Part shown: piece after piece, positions 16,720-26,649 of the stretch
Numbering within the stretch: the stretch's first letter is position 1
How the letters are laid out: each line of letters starts with the position of its first letter
NCBI RefSeq assembly: GCF_947258355.1
Contig: NZ_CAMYIC010000059.1
Span: 1 to 64,000, forward strand
Source: an uncultured Allomuricauda sp.
Lineage (GTDB): Bacteria > Bacteroidota > Bacteroidia > Flavobacteriales > Flavobacteriaceae
Direction of reading: 5' to 3'
Length of the DNA: 64,000 nucleotides
Translations under genes and position numbers: made by a program
Notes under the pieces: model-generated
What the model saw: the letters and a program-made list of their open reading frames with translations, nothing else
What the model was told of the DNA's origin: nothing
Database searches by the model: none

Positions 16720-18027
16720 ATGTTGGCAAAATTTAAGCAACACATTACCAGTGAAATGCCCTTTTTAAAAGGGAAGAAATTGCTATTGGCCTGTAGTGGT
16801 GGGGTGGATAGTGTAGTATTGGCCCATTTGTGTGCCAATGCCGAATTGAATTTTGCCATGGCTCATTGCAATTTCAGGCTCAGGGGTGAAGAAAGTGATG
16901 GGGACGAGACTTTTGTTCGTGATCTGTCATTGACTTTGGGTGTTGAGGTTTATGTGAAGCAATTTGAAACCGAGACCTATGCCCGAGAACAGCGTTTGTC
17001 TATTCAGATGGCAGCAAGGGAACTTCGGTACCAATGGTTTGATGAACTATTAGGCACCAAAGGTTTCGATTATGTGCTAACCGCCCATCACGCCGATGAT
17101 AGCTTGGAAACTTTTCTGATTAATTTATCAAGAGGAACCGGGATCGATGGACTTTCCGGTATTCCCGAAGTAAACGGAAAAGTAGCTCGACCCCTTCTGC
17201 CATTTTCGCAAGAGGAAATTTTGGAATATGCAAATTCCGAAGGTGTGGACTGGCGAGAAGACAGCAGCAATGCAAGCACCAAATACCTTCGTAATAAGAT
17301 TCGCCATGATATTGTGCCATTGTTAAAGGAGTTGCACCCGGCTTTTTTGCAAAACTTCCTCAATACACAAAAGCATTTAGAGCAGAACAACGATTTGGCA
17401 AAACTTTATTTGAATGAATTCAAATCCAAATGGTTTGAACAAAGCGAAGGTGTCATCAAAATATCTGTTACCGAACTGCTAAAACTCCAACCCTTGGAAT
17501 CACATCTCTATGGATTGTTCAAGAATTACGGTTTTACAGAGTGGAACGATGTCAAAAACCTCTTGACGGCATTGAGTGGTAAAAAAGTGTTTTCAAGAAC
17601 ACATCAATTGCTCAAGGATAGGGATAGCCTAATACTTTCCAAAATAAAAAATAGGGTAAGTGTCGATCACCTTGTCCATTTAACGGAAAGCACACCCGAC
17701 CTGCCAGTTCAACTAAGGATGGAAGAAGTGAAATCCCTTGATGAACAAGGAGAAAATGTCATATTTTTGGATAAGGAAAAGTTAAACTTTCCGTTAGTGT
17801 TAAGGAATTGGGTAAAAGGCGACTATTTTTATCCCTTTGGGATGAAAGGCAGGAAAAAGTTGTCCAAATATTTCAAGGACGAGAAATTCGACCTAATTTC
17901 CAAGGACAAGCAATGGCTTCTTTGCTCGGACAATGAGATTGTCTGGGTAGTGGGCAAACGAGCAGATGAACGATTTAAGGTTGAGGATTCAACCCGGCAA
18001 ATATTAAAGATTACACTAGTTAAATGA
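16720..18027 (+). CDS. tilS: tRNA(Ile)-lysidine synthetase TilS
   Basis: A 435-residue enzyme with the PP-loop ATP pyrophosphatase motif SGGVDS at 26-31, the HCNFRLRGEESDGDE segment near 49-63 and the TAHHADDSLETF motif near 125-136, all typical of TilS. The C-terminal region with DYFYPFGMKGRKKLSKYFKD is the TilS C-domain. The enzyme changes C34 of the AUA-decoding tRNA-Ile to lysidine and is essential. It lies 22 bases after pabB, and its TGA overlaps the dsbD ATG by four bases. Confidence 0.95.
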   Translation: MLAKFKQHITSEMPFLKGKKLLLACSGGVDSVVLAHLCANAELNFAMAHCNFRLRGEESDGDETFVRDLSLTLGVEVYVKQFETETYAREQRLSIQMAARELRYQWFDELLGTKGFDYVLTAHHADDSLETFLINLSRGTGIDGLSGIPEVNGKVARPLLPFSQEEILEYANSEGVDWREDSSNASTKYLRNKIRHDIVPLLKELHPAFLQNFLNTQKHLEQNNDLAKLYLNEFKSKWFEQSEGVIKISVTELLKLQPLESHLYGLFKNYGFTEWNDVKNLLTALSGKKVFSRTHQLLKDRDSLILSKIKNRVSVDHLVHLTESTPDLPVQLRMEEVKSLDEQGENVIFLDKEKLNFPLVLRNWVKGDYFYPFGMKGRKKLSKYFKDEKFDLISKDKQWLLCSDNEIVWVVGKRADERFKVEDSTRQILKITLVK

Positions 18028-20003
18028 GATTTTTAATACTCTTTTTAGGATTATTCTTTATCAATCTAACCACATTCGCACAAACTGACGAAAATCCAGC
18101 GGTTTGGAGTCACGAAGTACATAAACTTTCCGATACCGAATACGAGCTGGTGTTCAAAGGGAAAATTATGGACGGATGGCATGTGTATTCCCAATACACT
18201 GCCGAGGGAGGTTCCCTGCCTAGTGAGTTTACTTTTGAAAAAGCTGGCGAGGATTATGAATTAATCGGGAAGACTGAAGAAAGTGAGACCATTACTGAAT
18301 ACAGTGAAATGTTTGAAGTAGACGAAACCTTCTTTAAAGGAGAGGCCATTTTCACCCAAAAGATAAGATTGCTAGATCCTGAAGTCAATCAGATATCGGT
18401 CAACCTATTTTACCAAATCTGTAAGGAGGTTTGTCTCCCAGTAGACGAGTTCTTTGAGATTTCGTTGGATGGCAGTGGATTTGTAGCAGAAGAAACTGCT
18501 CTGGATGAAAAGAGCATAGCATTGGGGGAATCATTGAAAGTGGATTTTAAAAATAAAAAACTGCTCAATCAAGATGGGGTTACTGATTCAGAAGGAAAAT
18601 CCAATTTATGGGTGATATTCGGTCTCGGTTTTATTGGCGGATTGATTGCCTTGTTGACTCCCTGTGTTTTCCCAATGATTCCTTTGACCGTTTCGTTTTT
18701 CACCAAACAAACACAGAATAAATCCAAAGGAATCGGTAATGCGCTGCTTTACGGTTTCTTTATTGTTCTGATTTATTTCTTACTGAGTTTGCCCTTCCAT
18801 TTGTTCAATTCGGTGGACTCGCAGATATTGAACACCATTGCCACAAACATTTGGCTCAATGTGTTCTTTTTTATCATTTTCGTATTTTTTGCCTTCTCAT
18901 TTTTCGGGTATTATGAGTTGACCTTGCCTAGTTCTTGGGCCAATAAAATGGATTCCGCCTCGTCCAAAGTAGGAGGTGGGCTAGGTATCTTTTTTATGGC
19001 GTTGACCTTGGCCATTGTGTCTTTTTCGTGTACCGGACCTATTTTGGGTGGACTATTGGGGAGCACTACATTGGCGGAGGGTAATGTAGCCACCAACCTG
19101 ACATCTGGAATGGTAGGTTTTGGTTTGGCCTTGGCGCTTCCGTTTGCCCTGTTCGCTATGTTCCCGGCTTGGTTGAATTCCTTGCCTAAATCCGGAGGAT
19201 GGATGACAACCGTAAAAGTGGTACTAGGTTTCTTGGAACTTGCCTTGGCATTCAAGTTCTTGTCCAACGCCGATTTAGTTGGGAATTGGGGCATTTTTAA
19301 GCGTGAGATCTTTGTTGGTGTTTGGGCTGTGTTATTTGTCTTGATGACATTGTATCTTTTTGGAATCTTCAGGTTTCCACATGATGGACCAAGAAAAAAT
19401 CTTTCACCTGCAAGAAAACTCACTGGAATAGTAAGCTTAGGTTTTACTGCGTATTTAATTCTAGGACTTTTTAATATCACACAATTAAAATTGTTGAGTG
19501 GTTTTCCCCCACCAAGTTTTTACAGTGTTGTTGAAACAGAAAGCGATTGCCCATTGGGACTCGATTGTTATAAAGACTTTGAAGAGGGGGTTGCATATGC
19601 TAAAGAAGTAAATAAGCCTATTCTGCTCGATTTTACAGGTTGGGCCTGTGTGAACTGCAGAAAAATGGAAGAAAACGTTTGGAGCGATTCCAAGGTATAT
19701 CCAATTCTAAAAGAGGATTACGTTCTGATTTCGCTTTATGTGGATGACAGAAAGGAGCTTCCCGAATCTCAACAGTTCGATTTCAAATACGATTCTGGAC
19801 GGGTGAAATCCATAGAGACCATCGGTCAAAAATGGGGAACATTCCAAACGATTAATTTCAACGCGGCTTCACAGCCATATTATGTTTTGTTGTCCCCTAA
19901 CTTGGAGATTCTTAATGAGGCAGTGCAATATGTTGACGCTGAAACCTATGAGGAGTGGTTGAAATCAGGATTGGAAAAACACCATCTTTCCATGAACAAA
20001 TAA
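18024..20003 (+). CDS. dsbD: Thiol:disulfide interchange protein, DsbD type
   Basis: A 659-residue three-part electron carrier. After a signal peptide (cleavage near TFAQ) comes the DsbD alpha domain with cysteines in YQICKEVC near 131-136. The membrane beta domain follows, with its cysteine pair in TPCVFPM near 213 and SCTGPILGG near 336. Last is a C-terminal thioredoxin domain with CVNC near 542-545. DsbD takes electrons from cytoplasmic thioredoxin to reduce periplasmic disulfides, including those used for cytochrome c maturation. All three Cys pairs are intact. It is translationally coupled to tilS. Confidence 0.93.
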   Translation: MRFLILFLGLFFINLTTFAQTDENPAVWSHEVHKLSDTEYELVFKGKIMDGWHVYSQYTAEGGSLPSEFTFEKAGEDYELIGKTEESETITEYSEMFEVDETFFKGEAIFTQKIRLLDPEVNQISVNLFYQICKEVCLPVDEFFEISLDGSGFVAEETALDEKSIALGESLKVDFKNKKLLNQDGVTDSEGKSNLWVIFGLGFIGGLIALLTPCVFPMIPLTVSFFTKQTQNKSKGIGNALLYGFFIVLIYFLLSLPFHLFNSVDSQILNTIATNIWLNVFFFIIFVFFAFSFFGYYELTLPSSWANKMDSASSKVGGGLGIFFMALTLAIVSFSCTGPILGGLLGSTTLAEGNVATNLTSGMVGFGLALALPFALFAMFPAWLNSLPKSGGWMTTVKVVLGFLELALAFKFLSNADLVGNWGIFKREIFVGVWAVLFVLMTLYLFGIFRFPHDGPRKNLSPARKLTGIVSLGFTAYLILGLFNITQLKLLSGFPPPSFYSVVETESDCPLGLDCYKDFEEGVAYAKEVNKPILLDFTGWACVNCRKMEENVWSDSKVYPILKEDYVLISLYVDDRKELPESQQFDFKYDSGRVKSIETIGQKWGTFQTINFNAASQPYYVLLSPNLEILNEAVQYVDAETYEEWLKSGLEKHHLSMNK

Positions 20004-20085
20004 TTGATATTTGTCAATATATTTTGTTAGTCATATTAGAAAATAGTTATACCTTAGGATGGACTAATTGACTTAACCCATCTTC

Positions 20086-22473
20086 GTGAAAAAATACAAA
20101 AAGGTACTTCTTGTACTCGCAGGACTGCTTCTACTTGTAATTATTGGCGTAGCCATAGTTGTGAATAGCCTTAAACCGGATTATGGAGGGGAAAAGTCCC
20201 TATCAGGATTATCCAATGAAGTAACAACTTATTTTGACCCCTACGGCATACCCCATATTTATGCGGACAATGAAACCGACGCCTTAAAAGCATTGGGTTA
20301 TGTGCATGCCCAGGATAGATTATGGCAGATGGAATTGTTACGAAGAGTTGCAAAAGGTAGGCTTTCCGAGGTTTTTGGGGAGGACATGGTTAAAACGGAT
20401 AAGTTTTTCCTCTCTTTGGGCATAGATGACCATACCACTGAAACCCTAACTCAACTGGACCAGAAAAGTGATGCCATTCTGCTTTCTCAAGCGTATTTGG
20501 AAGGTGTCAATGAGTTTATTAAAAATGGACCAACCCCCATCGAGTTTTATTTAACGGGTATTGAAAAGGAACCATTTTCTATTGAAGATGTATACAATGC
20601 TGTGGGATATATGGCCTTTAGTTTTGCCATGGCCCATAAAACCGATCCATTGCTCACAAGTATGCGCAATAAGTTGGGGGATGAATATATGCAAGATTTG
20701 GCCATTGATTCTGACACCTCGACTGTTTGGATCAAAAATTACAAAGGAGTGGAAATAGACACCTTGGGAACCAATATTACAGCAAGTGTTACCGCTGCCT
20801 TGGAGAAGCTTCCCATTCCCCAATTCGAAGGTAGTAACAGTTGGGTAGTGGCACCTCAAAAAACCAAAAACGGCAAGGTGATTTTGGCCAACGACCCACA
20901 TATTGGGTTTGCTCAACCTTCGGTTTGGTACGAAGCACATGTCAATACTCCAACGTATGAAAAGTATGGGTATCATTTAGCAGGTGTACCTTTTCCATTA
21001 TTAGGGCACGACAGGAATTTGGCCTACGGTTTAACCATGTTCGAGAATGATGATATTGATTTTTACTATGAGGAAACCAATCCATCTGACAGTACCCAAT
21101 ACAAAACCGTTGATGGTTGGAAGAACTATGAATTCATCAATAAAACCATCAAGGTAAAAGATGGAGACGATGTCGCCTTTACTTACAAGAAGACCCACCA
21201 TGGTCCTATTTTGAACAATATAGCAGATCAAATTTCTGGGGAAAGACCTGTTGCTATGTCTTGGATATATACCAAACCCAAGAATATGGTAATGCATGCC
21301 TTATATGGGTTGAGCCATGCCACCAACATGGAAGAGTTTAAAAGTGCATTGCCCAATATTCATGCACCTGGGCTTAATGTAATGTATGGTGACGCTGAAG
21401 GAAATGTGGCCTGGTGGGCCACGGCAAAGCTTTATGAGATGCCGGATAGTCTGTCCACTAAATTTATTTTGGATGGGGCATCTGGTAACGAGGAACCAGT
21501 ACGTTATCTGGATTTTTCGGAAAACCCAATGGCAGAGAACCCACCTTGGAACTATGTGTATTCCGCCAATAATCAGCCCGATTCCATTGCAGGTATGCTT
21601 TATCCGGGCTATTATTTGCCAGAGAATAGAGCAAAACGAATAGTTTCGTTATTGGATGCTAAAGATGATTGGGACAAAGAGGCCATCTCCAAAATGATTT
21701 TGGATGTTACCTCACCTGTGAATACCGATATGGTTACAGAATTGATCAAACTTTTTGACGTAACCAAGTTAGATACCGAGAAGTTGATTTTGGTGGATTC
21801 CTTGAAGAATTGGAATGGTAAATATACGCTGTCCAGCACCAGTCCAACCCTATATCATAGGAGTTTGTACTATACCGTAAAGAACACCATGGAAGATGAA
21901 ATGGGCCCAGAAATGTTCAAACAATTTTTGTCGACCCATTTGTTCAAAAGGCAAATTGCTTGGGGTGGCAAAATGCAAAACGGAAAGTGGTGGGACAATG
22001 TAAACACCCCTGATATTGTGGAAACCAGACAAGACATTGTAATGAAATCCTTTGCAGATGCATGGAATTCATTAGTCGAAGATCTTGGTCCCGACCCAAG
22101 CCAGTGGACTTGGGATAAAGTACATACACTGGAGCATCAGCATCCATTCGGACAAGTGGAATCATTACGAAAATATTTCAACGTGGGGCCATTTCCGGTT
22201 GAGGGGACCCGTGAGGTCATCAACAACCTTGCTTTTCCATACGATGAAACAGGTTTTTATAAGGTCAACTCGGGTCCATCCACTAGGCGTATCATTGACT
22301 TTTCCGATATCGAGAACAGTATAAGCATATTGCCCACGGGTCAATCCGGAAATCCTTTTAGCAAACATTATGAGGATCAGGCCCAAATGTATGTAAATGG
22401 AGAATTTCGGAAAATGATGATGAACAAAAAGGAAATAGAAGAAACTGCAGCGTCTATTTTAATCTTCCGTTAA
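20086..22473 (+). CDS. Penicillin acylase family N-terminal nucleophile hydrolase
   Basis: A 795-residue precursor starting at GTG (20086) with an N-terminal membrane anchor or signal (VLLVLAGLLLLVIIGVAIVV). The family places a self-processing serine after the alpha chain and spacer: here S250 in EGSNSWVVAP, where autocatalysis would expose Ser as the beta-chain N-terminus. Other family features are YGIPHIYADN and GYVHAQDRLWQMELLRR in the alpha chain, and NDPHIGF after the nucleophile. Members hydrolyse beta-lactams, acyl-homoserine lactones or other amides; the substrate is unknown. It lies 82 bases after dsbD. Confidence 0.92.
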   Translation: MKKYKKVLLVLAGLLLLVIIGVAIVVNSLKPDYGGEKSLSGLSNEVTTYFDPYGIPHIYADNETDALKALGYVHAQDRLWQMELLRRVAKGRLSEVFGEDMVKTDKFFLSLGIDDHTTETLTQLDQKSDAILLSQAYLEGVNEFIKNGPTPIEFYLTGIEKEPFSIEDVYNAVGYMAFSFAMAHKTDPLLTSMRNKLGDEYMQDLAIDSDTSTVWIKNYKGVEIDTLGTNITASVTAALEKLPIPQFEGSNSWVVAPQKTKNGKVILANDPHIGFAQPSVWYEAHVNTPTYEKYGYHLAGVPFPLLGHDRNLAYGLTMFENDDIDFYYEETNPSDSTQYKTVDGWKNYEFINKTIKVKDGDDVAFTYKKTHHGPILNNIADQISGERPVAMSWIYTKPKNMVMHALYGLSHATNMEEFKSALPNIHAPGLNVMYGDAEGNVAWWATAKLYEMPDSLSTKFILDGASGNEEPVRYLDFSENPMAENPPWNYVYSANNQPDSIAGMLYPGYYLPENRAKRIVSLLDAKDDWDKEAISKMILDVTSPVNTDMVTELIKLFDVTKLDTEKLILVDSLKNWNGKYTLSSTSPTLYHRSLYYTVKNTMEDEMGPEMFKQFLSTHLFKRQIAWGGKMQNGKWWDNVNTPDIVETRQDIVMKSFADAWNSLVEDLGPDPSQWTWDKVHTLEHQHPFGQVESLRKYFNVGPFPVEGTREVINNLAFPYDETGFYKVNSGPSTRRIIDFSDIENSISILPTGQSGNPFSKHYEDQAQMYVNGEFRKMMMNKKEIEETAASILIFR

Positions 22474-22579
22474 CCAGGAAAGGGTCTTCATCAATTCAAA
22501 TTGGGGTATTCGTCAAAAAGCAAATCTTTTTGTAATGAGAATGGCTACTTTTTCGATCTCATTCAATTAGAAACCCCTT

Positions 22580-24115
22580 ATGCTCATAAAAGTTTACGGA
22601 AGTGCCGTTTTTGGTATTGAGGCTACCACCATTGTTGTGGAGGTAAATATAGACAAAGGCATCGGCTATCATTTGGTGGGATTACCCGATAATGCGATTA
22701 AAGAAAGTAACTACCGAATTGCTGCCGCTTTACAAAATAACGGGTATAGAATCCCTGGTAAAAAAATAACCATCAATATGGCGCCCGCCGATTTAAGGAA
22801 GGAAGGGACCGCTTACGACTTGACCTTGGCCGTCGGAATATTGGCCGCATCAAATCAAATACGTTCAGAGAACATTGATAAATTTCTTATAATGGGAGAG
22901 CTTTCGTTGGATGGAAGTCTACAGCCTATAAAAGGAGCTTTGCCCATCGCCATAAAAGCACGAGAAGAAGGCTTTGAAGGATTTATTCTTCCTAACGAGA
23001 ATGCTAGTGAAGCCGCTATTGTTGATGGTTTAAAGGTATACGGGGTTGATAATATAAAAGAGGTAATTGATTTTTTTGATACAGATGCCCCTTTGGAACA
23101 AACCCATGTGGATACCCGGCAAGAGTTTTACGAACATTTGCATTTTCCAGAGTTTGATTTTGCCGATGTAAAAGGACAGGAAAGTATAAAGCGATGTATG
23201 GAGATAGCCGCTGCGGGCGGTCACAATATCATTTTAATTGGACCTCCCGGTGCGGGAAAAACAATGTTGGCCAAGCGCTTGCCATCCATTTTGCCTCCAA
23301 TGACACTTCACGAAGCTTTGGAAACCACCAAAATACATAGTGTCGTGGGCAAGGTTAAAAATAAAGGGTTGATGAGTCAGCGGCCTTTTAGAAACCCTCA
23401 CCATACCATTAGTAGTGCTGCCTTGGTAGGTGGTGGTAGCTATCCACAGCCCGGGGAGATTTCGTTATCGCATAATGGCGTATTGTTTCTGGATGAGCTC
23501 CCAGAATTCGAACGTCGCGTGCTGGAAGTGATGCGACAACCCATGGAGGATAGGGAAGTAACCATAGCAAGAGCACAATTTACAGTGACCTATCCCAGTA
23601 GTTTTATGTTGGTGGCCAGCATGAACCCCAGTCCGGGAGGATATTTTAACGACCCCGATGCCCCCGTTACTTCCTCACCTGCGGAAATGCAACGTTACTT
23701 AAGTAAAATATCAGGTCCGTTGCTGGATAGAATAGACATTCATATTGAGGTGACCCCTGTTCCTTTTGATAAATTATCGGATGAACGGAAAGGGGAAAGC
23801 AGTATTGTAATAAGAAAACGGGTAGAGGCTGCAAGAGAGATTCAGACACAAAGATTTGAAGAAATGGAAAGCATCCATTACAACGCACAAATGGGAACCA
23901 AACAAATCCGCAAGTTTTGCAAATTGAACGAGTCTTCCAAAAGATTACTAAAAGATGCAATGCAACGGCTGAATCTTTCTGCCAGGGCCTACGATAGAAT
24001 TTTGAAGGTGGCAAGAACCATTGCTGATTTAGAACAATCCGAACAAGTCCTGGAAAATCACATCTCCGAAGCTATCCAATACCGCAGCTTGGATCGGGAA
24101 GGTTGGCTAGGCTGA
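22580..24115 (+). CDS. YifB/ComM-family Mg-chelatase-like AAA+ ATPase
   Basis: A 511-residue protein with an N-terminal Lon-protease-like fold (GELSLDGSLQPIKGALP near 110-126), a central AAA+ module with Walker A GPPGAGKT near 221-228, a Walker B VLFLDELPEF near 303, and a C-terminal Mg-chelatase lid. ComM homologues act as hexameric helicases that help branch migration during natural transformation; in organisms without known competence the role is unclear. Its stop ends two bases from that of the convergent M20 peptidase gene, leaving no room for a terminator. Confidence 0.93.
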   Translation: MLIKVYGSAVFGIEATTIVVEVNIDKGIGYHLVGLPDNAIKESNYRIAAALQNNGYRIPGKKITINMAPADLRKEGTAYDLTLAVGILAASNQIRSENIDKFLIMGELSLDGSLQPIKGALPIAIKAREEGFEGFILPNENASEAAIVDGLKVYGVDNIKEVIDFFDTDAPLEQTHVDTRQEFYEHLHFPEFDFADVKGQESIKRCMEIAAAGGHNIILIGPPGAGKTMLAKRLPSILPPMTLHEALETTKIHSVVGKVKNKGLMSQRPFRNPHHTISSAALVGGGSYPQPGEISLSHNGVLFLDELPEFERRVLEVMRQPMEDREVTIARAQFTVTYPSSFMLVASMNPSPGGYFNDPDAPVTSSPAEMQRYLSKISGPLLDRIDIHIEVTPVPFDKLSDERKGESSIVIRKRVEAAREIQTQRFEEMESIHYNAQMGTKQIRKFCKLNESSKRLLKDAMQRLNLSARAYDRILKVARTIADLEQSEQVLENHISEAIQYRSLDREGWLG

Positions 24116-24117
24116 TC

Positions 24118-25545
24118 TTAGTTGAACCTTTTGATTAAATTATAGGTAAAGGTTATCATTTCCTTGTAATTGTCTTTTTCAATTTTCTCATCTATCCCAT
24201 GGAACCTTGTCATACTATCGGGACCTATTCGAATGGGGTAAAAGCGGTAAACGTCATCAGAAACATCATAAAAATATCTTGCATCCGTGCCCCCACCGAT
24301 CAGACCGGGAACCACAACAGCTTCCGGAAAAACGGAACGTATCGTTTTTTCAAGGTTTTTGAAAGCTTCTGAATCAATGCCGGAAACAGGGGAGGGATTG
24401 GTGGCAAAACCTGCAAGTTCAACCGTAATGTTATCACCTACGGTTTTTTGAATATGTGTTTTAACGGATTCAATTGTTTCGCCCGGCAATATTCTAAAAT
24501 TTATAGTTGCTTTTCCAACAGTTGGAATCACATTGTCCTTTACACCGCCTTCAATTATTGTGGGGGCAGTTGTGGTATGGGCATTTAGCGCTTTGAGAAC
24601 AGGCCCTTTGAACAACCATGGATTGGCAAAAGCCATTTTTTTGAAAAAAGGCATTTCTGCTCCCATATATTCAAATTGGTAGTCAATGGGTTTTACCAAT
24701 TTATAGGGGAGCTGATTGTTTTCCAGATCTACAATTGCTTGCGCGAGCATTCCAAGTGTGTTGTCTTCTGGTGGGGCGGAACTATGGCCACCCGTAGTTT
24801 GAACGATAAGGTTGAACGAGGCGTACCCTTTTTCCGCCAAGTTCACCATAGCTACTGTCTTGTCAAAATCCGGAATCATATTTTGGGCTAAAAACCCTCC
24901 TTCGTCCAAGGTCATAGCGGCGTTGATGCCTTTTGCTTTTAAGTGGGCAGCTATTGCTTTAGCACCATGTTCTCCACCTAACTCCTCATCGTGTCCAAAT
25001 GCCAGGTAAATGGTTTGTTTTGGTGTGAAGGATTCCTGTAACAACACCTCTACAGATTCCATGAGCGCCATTAGGGAACTTTTATCGTCCATTGTTCCTC
25101 GTCCAATAATGTGGCTATCCGTTATAGCGCCCTCAAACGGTCCTGCCTCCCAATCATTGAGGGTGGGCTGGTCCACAGGCACTACATCCTGATGCGAAAG
25201 TAAGATAATGGGCTTTTTGGAGGGGTCAGAGCCTTCCCAAGTATATAGCAAGCTATAGTCATTTATTTTCTCCAATTTCAAGCTCTGATGAAGAAGAGGA
25301 TACGTTTCGGCCAAAAACATGTGGAACCCGTTAAAGGCGGTTGAATCGGGAATGGCGTCCTCGCTAAAGGAAATGGTTTTGAACTGAACAGCTTTCGAAA
25401 GGTTTTCAAACGCATTATCCGGAAAATTCAGAGCTTCCAAAGATTCAGGCTCAACCTGTTTTGAACTTAGGGACAAGGTTTTGAAAATTAATACTGCTGC
25501 AAGGATAATGATTAAGCCTAATACGGCAAAGAGGACTTTTTTCAT
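24118..25545 (-). CDS. M20-family metallopeptidase (PM20D1/carboxypeptidase S-like), membrane anchored
   Basis: A 475-residue protein from the ATG at 25545; a TTG eight codons earlier is less likely. It begins MKKVLFAVLGLIIILAAVLIF, a signal anchor. The M20 dizinc site is present: LSHQDVVPV near 116-124, GRGTMDDKSS near 145-154, and the general base in GHDEELGGEHGA near 181-192. The second-half histidine is in HSSAPPEDN, and the last ligand region is TRFHGIDEKI near the C-terminus. Relatives cleave or form N-acyl amino acids or act as carboxypeptidases. The protein probably faces the periplasm. Confidence 0.88.
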   Translation of the reverse strand: MKKVLFAVLGLIIILAAVLIFKTLSLSSKQVEPESLEALNFPDNAFENLSKAVQFKTISFSEDAIPDSTAFNGFHMFLAETYPLLHQSLKLEKINDYSLLYTWEGSDPSKKPIILLSHQDVVPVDQPTLNDWEAGPFEGAITDSHIIGRGTMDDKSSLMALMESVEVLLQESFTPKQTIYLAFGHDEELGGEHGAKAIAAHLKAKGINAAMTLDEGGFLAQNMIPDFDKTVAMVNLAEKGYASFNLIVQTTGGHSSAPPEDNTLGMLAQAIVDLENNQLPYKLVKPIDYQFEYMGAEMPFFKKMAFANPWLFKGPVLKALNAHTTTAPTIIEGGVKDNVIPTVGKATINFRILPGETIESVKTHIQKTVGDNITVELAGFATNPSPVSGIDSEAFKNLEKTIRSVFPEAVVVPGLIGGGTDARYFYDVSDDVYRFYPIRIGPDSMTRFHGIDEKIEKDNYKEMITFTYNLIKRFN

Positions 25546-25722
25546 GGTTGGTTTGGTTGTTTGTCCCAAATTAGATAAAAATATTTATGAATAGACAATT
25601 GGAAAGAAATAATTATAGCTACTGTTATTAAACAGATTCATAATACTGCTAACTTATTTGGAAAGATGCTCAACTTTTACGTTAAATATTGATTTACATC
25701 TATTTATGTGATTTTTGAGCAG

Positions 25723-25730
25723 TATTTTTG
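25723..25730 (+). promoter_or_regulatory. -7 box for the cupin-like gene
   Basis: TATTTTTG, an exact TAnnTTTG match, lies 25 bases before the ATG at 25756, in the AT-rich divergent region shared with the M20 peptidase gene. Confidence 0.4.
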
Positions 25731-25755
25731 CTGAATTTCAGAAAATTTAGAATAC

Positions 25756-26166
25756 ATGCAATTTGTGGAGTTGAACCCAGTGGGCAATTTTGACCCTTGG
25801 GAGCAGGAGAAGATTGATGAGTTGCTACATCAAGAAATTAAAGAGTCGTTAAGCAATAGACTGGTTTTTGAAAATGAGGTGATAAAACTTTGGGACCTAA
25901 GGCTACTTCCTGGTGAGCGGCTTAATTTTAGAAGGCACAATACCAATTATGGATGGGTATGTACCACTGGTGGATTGGTAATCACTCGTTATGGAAACGG
26001 TAAAATAGATATGGTTAAACTTAACCAGGGAGATACCGAGTATTTTGAAAACCGGGGCAAAAACTATGTCAACGATTTAGAGAATATCGGGGAGGATACC
26101 TTGGTCATCAATATTCTGGAATATAAGGAGTCCAAAAAGGAAAATAGATATCAGTTCTCCAATTAA
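25756..26166 (+). CDS. Cupin-like hypothetical protein
   Basis: A 136-residue soluble protein. From about residue 38 the sequence alternates short strands and turns in a cupin-like pattern: ENEVIKLWDLRLLPGERLNFRRHNTNYGWVCTTGG (split over 38-73), then RYGNG, LNQGDTEYFENRG near 93-105 and DTLVINILEYK near 117-127. The PGE-(x)n-H arrangement resembles cupin motif 1 and the NQGDTEYF stretch motif 2, but the metal-binding histidines are mostly missing. No function is assigned. Its stop overlaps the end of the convergent gene by four bases. Confidence 0.6.
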   Translation: MQFVELNPVGNFDPWEQEKIDELLHQEIKESLSNRLVFENEVIKLWDLRLLPGERLNFRRHNTNYGWVCTTGGLVITRYGNGKIDMVKLNQGDTEYFENRGKNYVNDLENIGEDTLVINILEYKESKKENRYQFSN

Positions 26167-26606
26167 ATTGCCTTAATGTTCGCTTTTAACCCTGATATGA
26201 TTCCCAAAATATTTTCTACGGTTTCGTCTAAATAATATTTTACGGCCAAGTGTGGAATTCTAATGGTTGTAAAACCATTTTTAAAGGAATGCATGGCATC
26301 TTCAAGGTCGTTTATGGCTTGTTCATGGGTTATCATGTTGTAATTATGGTCAATTTCTATATTGAGTTTAACGCGGGAAATGGCAATATCCACTGATTTT
26401 TTGCCATCCCACCATTCCAACATGGGGTAAACTCCAGCATCTTTTAAAGCATAAAATAAATGAATGGCATCAATTGGGGTATTGTTGTCCAGAATCACCT
26501 TTTTAATGAGGCGTGTATGTCGTTCGCAAAGCGCCACACCTAAAGACTCCTGTGAGTCCTTAAACTGCTGGGGGTTTATGTCTTTGCCGCAATCCTTACA
26601 TGTCAT
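26163..26606 (-). CDS. Small protein with N-terminal zinc-knuckle pattern and PD-(D/E)XK/DUF559-like core (putative)
   Basis: A 147-residue protein not recognised as a named family. It starts MTCKDCGKD and has cysteines at 3, 6 and 27 and His30, a C-x2-C-x20-C-x2-H pattern suited to zinc. The second half has the order expected of a Vsr/DUF559-type nuclease fold: SVDIAISRVKLNIEIDHNYN near 69-88 (Asp, then E-x-D), followed by a helix with INDLEDAMHSFKNG and the strand FTTIRIPHLAV. Relatives usually have Arg or Lys contacts and a histidine that I cannot place with confidence. A cysteine-bearing hypothetical protein is the safe label. Confidence 0.6.
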   Translation of the reverse strand: MTCKDCGKDINPQQFKDSQESLGVALCERHTRLIKKVILDNNTPIDAIHLFYALKDAGVYPMLEWWDGKKSVDIAISRVKLNIEIDHNYNMITHEQAINDLEDAMHSFKNGFTTIRIPHLAVKYYLDETVENILGIISGLKANIKAI

Positions 26607-26649
26607 AAGTTTTGTCAGGTTTAAGTCTAAGTACGATTTGGGACTATTA

